A DNA stretch of 9,680 bases from Betaproteobacteria bacterium (lineage in GTDB: Bacteria > Pseudomonadota > Gammaproteobacteria > Burkholderiales > Burkholderiaceae_E), in NCBI GenBank assembly GCA_016868095.1, contig VGHV01000069.1:1-9680 (forward strand), read 5' to 3'. A model generated the notes under the pieces. The model was not told the DNA's origin. It did no database searches and worked only from the letters and a program-made list of their open reading frames with translations. The position numbers and the translations under genes are program-made. Shown here piece after piece: positions 7,450 through 9,680 of this stretch (positions are counted from its first letter, which is position 1; each line of letters opens with the position of its first letter).

Positions 7450-8550
7450 TTACAGGAAGCCTGCGTCTCCCCCCTCTTTCTTGCGTTCCATGATGATTCG
7501 GCCTTCTTGGTGGAGCATCCGACCCGTTGTGAGAATCTGTTTCTGTGCGTCCTCAACATCGGCAACCTTGGTTGGTCCTCTCGCAGCGAGATCTTCGCGC
7601 ACCGTGTCGGCTGCGCGTTTGGCCATATTTTTGAATATTTTTTCGCGAAGTTTTGGTGAAGCACCTTTAAGAGCGACCACCAACACATCTTGGGTGACCT
7701 CGAGCATCAAGGTCTGGATCGCCTTATCTTCGAGCTCGATCAAGTCCTCGAAGGTAAACATTTTCTCGACAATGGCATCGGCAAGCTCGCCATCGTACTT
7801 GCGGATCTCCTCGATAGCTTCCATGTCCATACCACCGGACAACAAGTTGAGGATCTCCGCCGTTGGGATGACCCCTCCAACGTTTGATCGCTTGGTGTCT
7901 TGAGCTCCCATGTTCATCATGGTCTCGTTCAATTCCTTGAGCGCCGCTGGCTGTACTTTCTCGAGCAAGGCCACACGCAAGACCACCTCGTTTCGAATGT
8001 CCGCGGGGAAAAGTTTCAGCAATGCAGAGGCTTGGGGTGGCTCGTAGAAGGTGAGAATCGTTGCCAGCACCTGAGGATGCTCATTTTTCAAAATTTCATA
8101 GGCAACGTCGGGATCGAGGCGCTTCAATGCATCGAGGCCCGACATATCGATTGCAGCCTCAAGCTTGCCAAGCAAATCCGAAGCACCCTCGGTACCTAGT
8201 GCCTTTTGCAGCATGTTCTGCATAAACGAGTCGGTATCGAAAGCCACTTGCGCATTGCTCACAGTAGCCTCTTTGAAATCTCTCAGCACCGACAACAAAA
8301 TATCCCGGTTGAGCGACCGCACAATCGCCATCTTGCTCGAAATTCGCTGCACTTCCATAGGAGTGACCTGGCGCAATACGTCGGCGGCAACTTCAGGTCC
8401 AACGGACAGCAAAACAACCGCCGCTTTTGACGCTCCATCGAGGTCTTCAAATCGTGTTGGTGCGGCCCCTGCAGCCTTTGCACCTTCCTTAATCTGCTCC
8501 GCCAAAGAGAGCTGCTTTTTAGGGGCTTCCTGTTGGGTTTCTTCTGCCAT
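7450..8550 (-). CDS. fliG: Flagellar motor switch protein FliG
   Basis: FliG is the rotor protein that joins the MS ring (FliF) to the C ring and carries the charges that interact with the stator MotA. The product has 366 residues. The N-terminal FliF-binding domain begins near residue 38 (GASKAAVVLLSVGPEVAADVL). The middle domain has the EHPQ motif at 157-160. GGVIPTAEILN (225-235) precedes the C-terminal domain, with FEDLIELEDKAIQTLM. Torque-helix charges are kept: Lys295 (E. coli K264), Arg312 (R281), Glu319 (D288), Asp320 (D289) and Lys328 (R297). It is about 35 residues longer than E. coli FliG, mostly through a Lys/Ala/Gln-rich N-terminal extension. ATG 8550 is the only start before an in-frame stop upstream, and its SD is poor. 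Flanking genes are not flagellar: the RND pump is convergent (31 bp between stops) and the ydcH-type gene is divergent, so fliG is solitary here. Confidence 0.96.
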   Translation of the reverse strand: MAEETQQEAPKKQLSLAEQIKEGAKAAGAAPTRFEDLDGASKAAVVLLSVGPEVAADVLRQVTPMEVQRISSKMAIVRSLNRDILLSVLRDFKEATVSNAQVAFDTDSFMQNMLQKALGTEGASDLLGKLEAAIDMSGLDALKRLDPDVAYEILKNEHPQVLATILTFYEPPQASALLKLFPADIRNEVVLRVALLEKVQPAALKELNETMMNMGAQDTKRSNVGGVIPTAEILNLLSGGMDMEAIEEIRKYDGELADAIVEKMFTFEDLIELEDKAIQTLMLEVTQDVLVVALKGASPKLREKIFKNMAKRAADTVREDLAARGPTKVADVEDAQKQILTTGRMLHQEGRIIMERKKEGGDAGFL

Positions 8551-8696
8551 AAGGTCGGTGTCAAAAAGTGGATGTGCAAGGTCTAGTTGGTAGTCACGCG
8601 GAGTCTACGACAATATTGCACTTTTGGGCACTAGTCCTAGGTCCTAGGGCGGGTACCATGTTGGGTTAGCGTCAATCAACTACCCGAGGAGTTTTT
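8551..8696. promoter_or_regulatory. Divergent intergenic region between fliG and the ydcH-type gene, with a tandem TCCTAGG repeat
   Basis: These 146 bp must contain the promoters for both flanking genes. TCCTAGG occurs twice in perfect tandem at 8635-8641 and 8642-8648, each copy holding the palindrome CCTAGG, and ACTAGT lies just before them (8630-8635). CTAG therefore appears three times within 17 bases (8631-8647), although this tetranucleotide is generally rare in proteobacterial DNA. The two CCTAGG copies and the T between them (8636-8648) make a near-perfect palindrome. This could be an operator for a dimeric regulator, which is inference. I found no convincing sigma-70, sigma-28 or sigma-54 promoter by eye for either gene. 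A strong Shine-Dalgarno, AGGAG at 8687-8691, sits six bases before ATG 8697 and fixes that start. Confidence 0.45.
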
Positions 8697-8924
8697 ATGT
8701 TTCCAGAATTTCGCGATTTAATGAGTCGCCTTAAAACCGAAGACATGCACTTCAAACATTTGTTTGATAAACATAACGACCTCGATCAGAAGATCAAAAA
8801 TCTAGAAGATCACATCAACCAGGTTCATGCACGCGATGAGGAAATCGAGCGCATGAAAAAGGAAAAGTTACATTTAAAAGATCAGATTTATCAAGTGCTT
8901 CTTAAACATAAAGCCTCAAGCTAA
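8697..8924 (+). CDS. YdcH-family (DUF465) small coiled-coil protein
   Basis: This is a 75-residue, highly charged helical protein of the YdcH/DUF465 family, whose molecular role is not established. It opens MFPEFRDLMSRLKTEDMHF, the usual family N-terminus, and ends with MKKEKLHLKDQIYQVLLKH, the strongly conserved C-terminal signature (residues 53-71). The segment between is a heptad-like Lys/Glu/Asp/His-rich helix consistent with a short coiled coil. No signal peptide or membrane segment is present. Length matches the family (E. coli YdcH is about the same size). The start is supported by AGGAG six bases upstream. The ABM-type gene begins 18 bp after its stop on the same strand, so the two may be co-transcribed, although they have no obvious functional link. 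Confidence 0.92.
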   Translation: MFPEFRDLMSRLKTEDMHFKHLFDKHNDLDQKIKNLEDHINQVHARDEEIERMKKEKLHLKDQIYQVLLKHKASS

Positions 8925-8942
8925 TCAATCCCCACCTTAGAC

Positions 8943-9641
8943 GTGTTAGCCCTTTTGTTTGAATTCGAACCAAAGCCTGGCCAGCTGCCGCGATATTTGG
9001 ACATCGCAGCAAGCTTGAGGCCTTCGCTTTTGCAGACGGAGGGCTTTCTTTATATCGACCGTTTCCAGAGTCTTTCCCGTCCAGAGGTCTATCTTTCACA
9101 CTCGCTTTGGCACGACGAGGCATCGATTGCACGCTGGCGCAGTTTCGAACCACATTTTTACGCACAGCGTGAAGCACGAGAAAACATCCTAGCCGGGTAT
9201 CGCTTAAGAATATCCACCGTGCTCCAAGGCGATCGCGCTTGGTCCCCAGTTTATGATCAACGGCCTGGCAAACCAAGGCTGGGCATCCAGATCCACTACG
9301 AAGAAGCTGACAAGCGCGCTAACCCTGCGATGGCTAAAGACGATGAGCTTGAAGCAGCAAAAGCTACACCTGCTAAGTCGCTCGAAGCAAGTGGCAGACT
9401 AAGTCAGATCGAGAAGTTTCAAAGCCTTTATCATGCAGGGCTTGTATTAAGTGTTCGATCAGAGCGCTTGGATGAGCAAGCGGCAAAACCCCATGTCGAT
9501 CAACAATGGGCTTGCAAAATCGGCCCACCCGACTACCCAGGGCCGATTCTGGGTTGGGTCGACCGCGACTACAGCATGCACGAGCGCGACGAAGCACCTC
9601 AGTTTCACCGGAGCTGCCCGGTACATCGCCAGCCAACTTAA
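8943..9641 (+). CDS. Tandem ABM (antibiotic biosynthesis monooxygenase)-like protein, second repeat degenerate
   Basis: The product has 232 residues. Residues 1-94 form a clear ABM-superfamily ferredoxin-like domain: LALLFEFEPKPGQLPRYLDIA, FLYIDRFQSL (35-44), YLSHSLWHDEASIARWR (50-66) and ILAGYRLRISTV (82-93). Single-domain relatives, as I recall them, end soon after this with a tail like VRDYGMHERAEAP. Here that tail, DRDYSMHERDEAPQFH, lies at 207-222, more than 110 residues later. The segment between looks like a second, worn copy: a strand LGIQIHYEEA (113-122), IEKFQSL (156-162, compare IDRFQSL at 38-44), LVLSVRSERLDEQAA (167-181) and Trp189. I infer an internal duplication giving a fused pseudo-dimer, since ABM proteins normally dimerise. 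Catalytic function is unknown; relatives include quinol oxygenases, haem-degrading enzymes and uncharacterised proteins. The start is GTG 8943 without a clear SD, chosen because the first beta strand begins there. Confidence 0.75.
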   Translation: MLALLFEFEPKPGQLPRYLDIAASLRPSLLQTEGFLYIDRFQSLSRPEVYLSHSLWHDEASIARWRSFEPHFYAQREARENILAGYRLRISTVLQGDRAWSPVYDQRPGKPRLGIQIHYEEADKRANPAMAKDDELEAAKATPAKSLEASGRLSQIEKFQSLYHAGLVLSVRSERLDEQAAKPHVDQQWACKIGPPDYPGPILGWVDRDYSMHERDEAPQFHRSCPVHRQPT

Positions 9642-9662
9642 TTTGCCAGGAGACTTAAGTCC

Positions 9663-9680
9663 ATGATTCACGTTCTTGCC
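9663..9680 (+). CDS. Start of a further gene, six codons only
   Basis: ATG 9663 follows AGGAG at 9648-9652 (spacing 10) and opens an uninterrupted frame, Met-Ile-His-Val-Leu-Ala, to the window edge. The ribosome binding site and the 21-bp gap from the previous stop suggest a real gene in the same operon. Six residues cannot identify it. This N-terminus would fit a YgiN-like quinol monooxygenase of the same ABM superfamily, which would make sense beside the previous gene, but that is only a guess. Confidence 0.5.

Noticed and set aside
7442..7466. Hairpin (ACGCAG / CTGCGT, with CAGG / CCTG as an alternative pairing) at the convergent pump/fliG junction
   Set aside because: It lies mostly inside the end of fliG, has a 13-base loop, and no T-run follows on either strand. 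Not a convincing intrinsic terminator.
7481..8593. Several open frames of 65-142 codons on the plus strand opposite fliG
   Set aside because: They are shadows of fliG codon use: low-complexity Ser/Arg-rich products with no recognisable domains and no ribosome binding sites.
9373..9671. Minus-strand open frames opposite the end of the ABM-type gene and the next start
   Set aside because: No domain is recognisable. The plus strand carries a conserved ABM tail and a good Shine-Dalgarno sequence followed by an open frame.

Overview
The window looks like an ordinary chromosomal stretch of a Gram-negative proteobacterium, most likely a betaproteobacterium. Reasons: there are outer-membrane and RND efflux components, a betaproteobacterial-looking FliG, a YdcH-family small protein, and roughly balanced base composition (judged by eye). 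No rRNA, tRNA, insertion sequence, integrase or CRISPR array was seen. About 95% of the window is coding.

Layout. (1) Positions 1-627, minus strand: dtd (D-aminoacyl-tRNA deacylase) followed by the first 46 codons of a DsbA-like / 2-hydroxychromene-2-carboxylate isomerase-type gene. The junction is unusual. A 14-bp unit beginning ATGA is repeated so that dtd, two five-codon minicistrons and the isomerase-type gene are chained by three consecutive ATGA stop/start overlaps. (2) Positions 684-1658, plus strand, divergent from dtd: an HtrA-like trypsin-fold protein with a C-terminal PDZ domain and no signal peptide. Alignment to the DegP motifs says it has lost the catalytic His and Asp but kept the Ser, so it is probably a pseudoprotease. 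(3) Positions 1771-7418, plus strand: a tightly packed three-gene tripartite efflux operon of the heavy-metal (HME) RND type, in the order outer-membrane factor, lipoprotein adaptor, RND pump. The pump's TM4 signature is Cus-like in layout, but the Cus methionine features are missing, so the substrate is open. No regulator gene adjoins it.

(4) Positions 7450-8550, minus strand, convergent with the pump: fliG, the flagellar C-ring switch protein. It stands alone, without fliF or fliH beside it, and has an N-terminal extension. (5) Positions 8551-8696: the divergent fliG/ydcH-type intergenic region, which contains a tandem CTAG-rich repeat. (6) Positions 8697-9680, plus strand: a YdcH-family coiled-coil small protein, then a 232-residue protein that looks like two fused ABM (antibiotic biosynthesis monooxygenase) domains, the second degenerate, then the first six codons of another gene.

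Most of this is recognisable household and efflux content. The parts most worth a second look are the ATGA relay, the dead HtrA-like protein, the ABM duplication and the solitary fliG.
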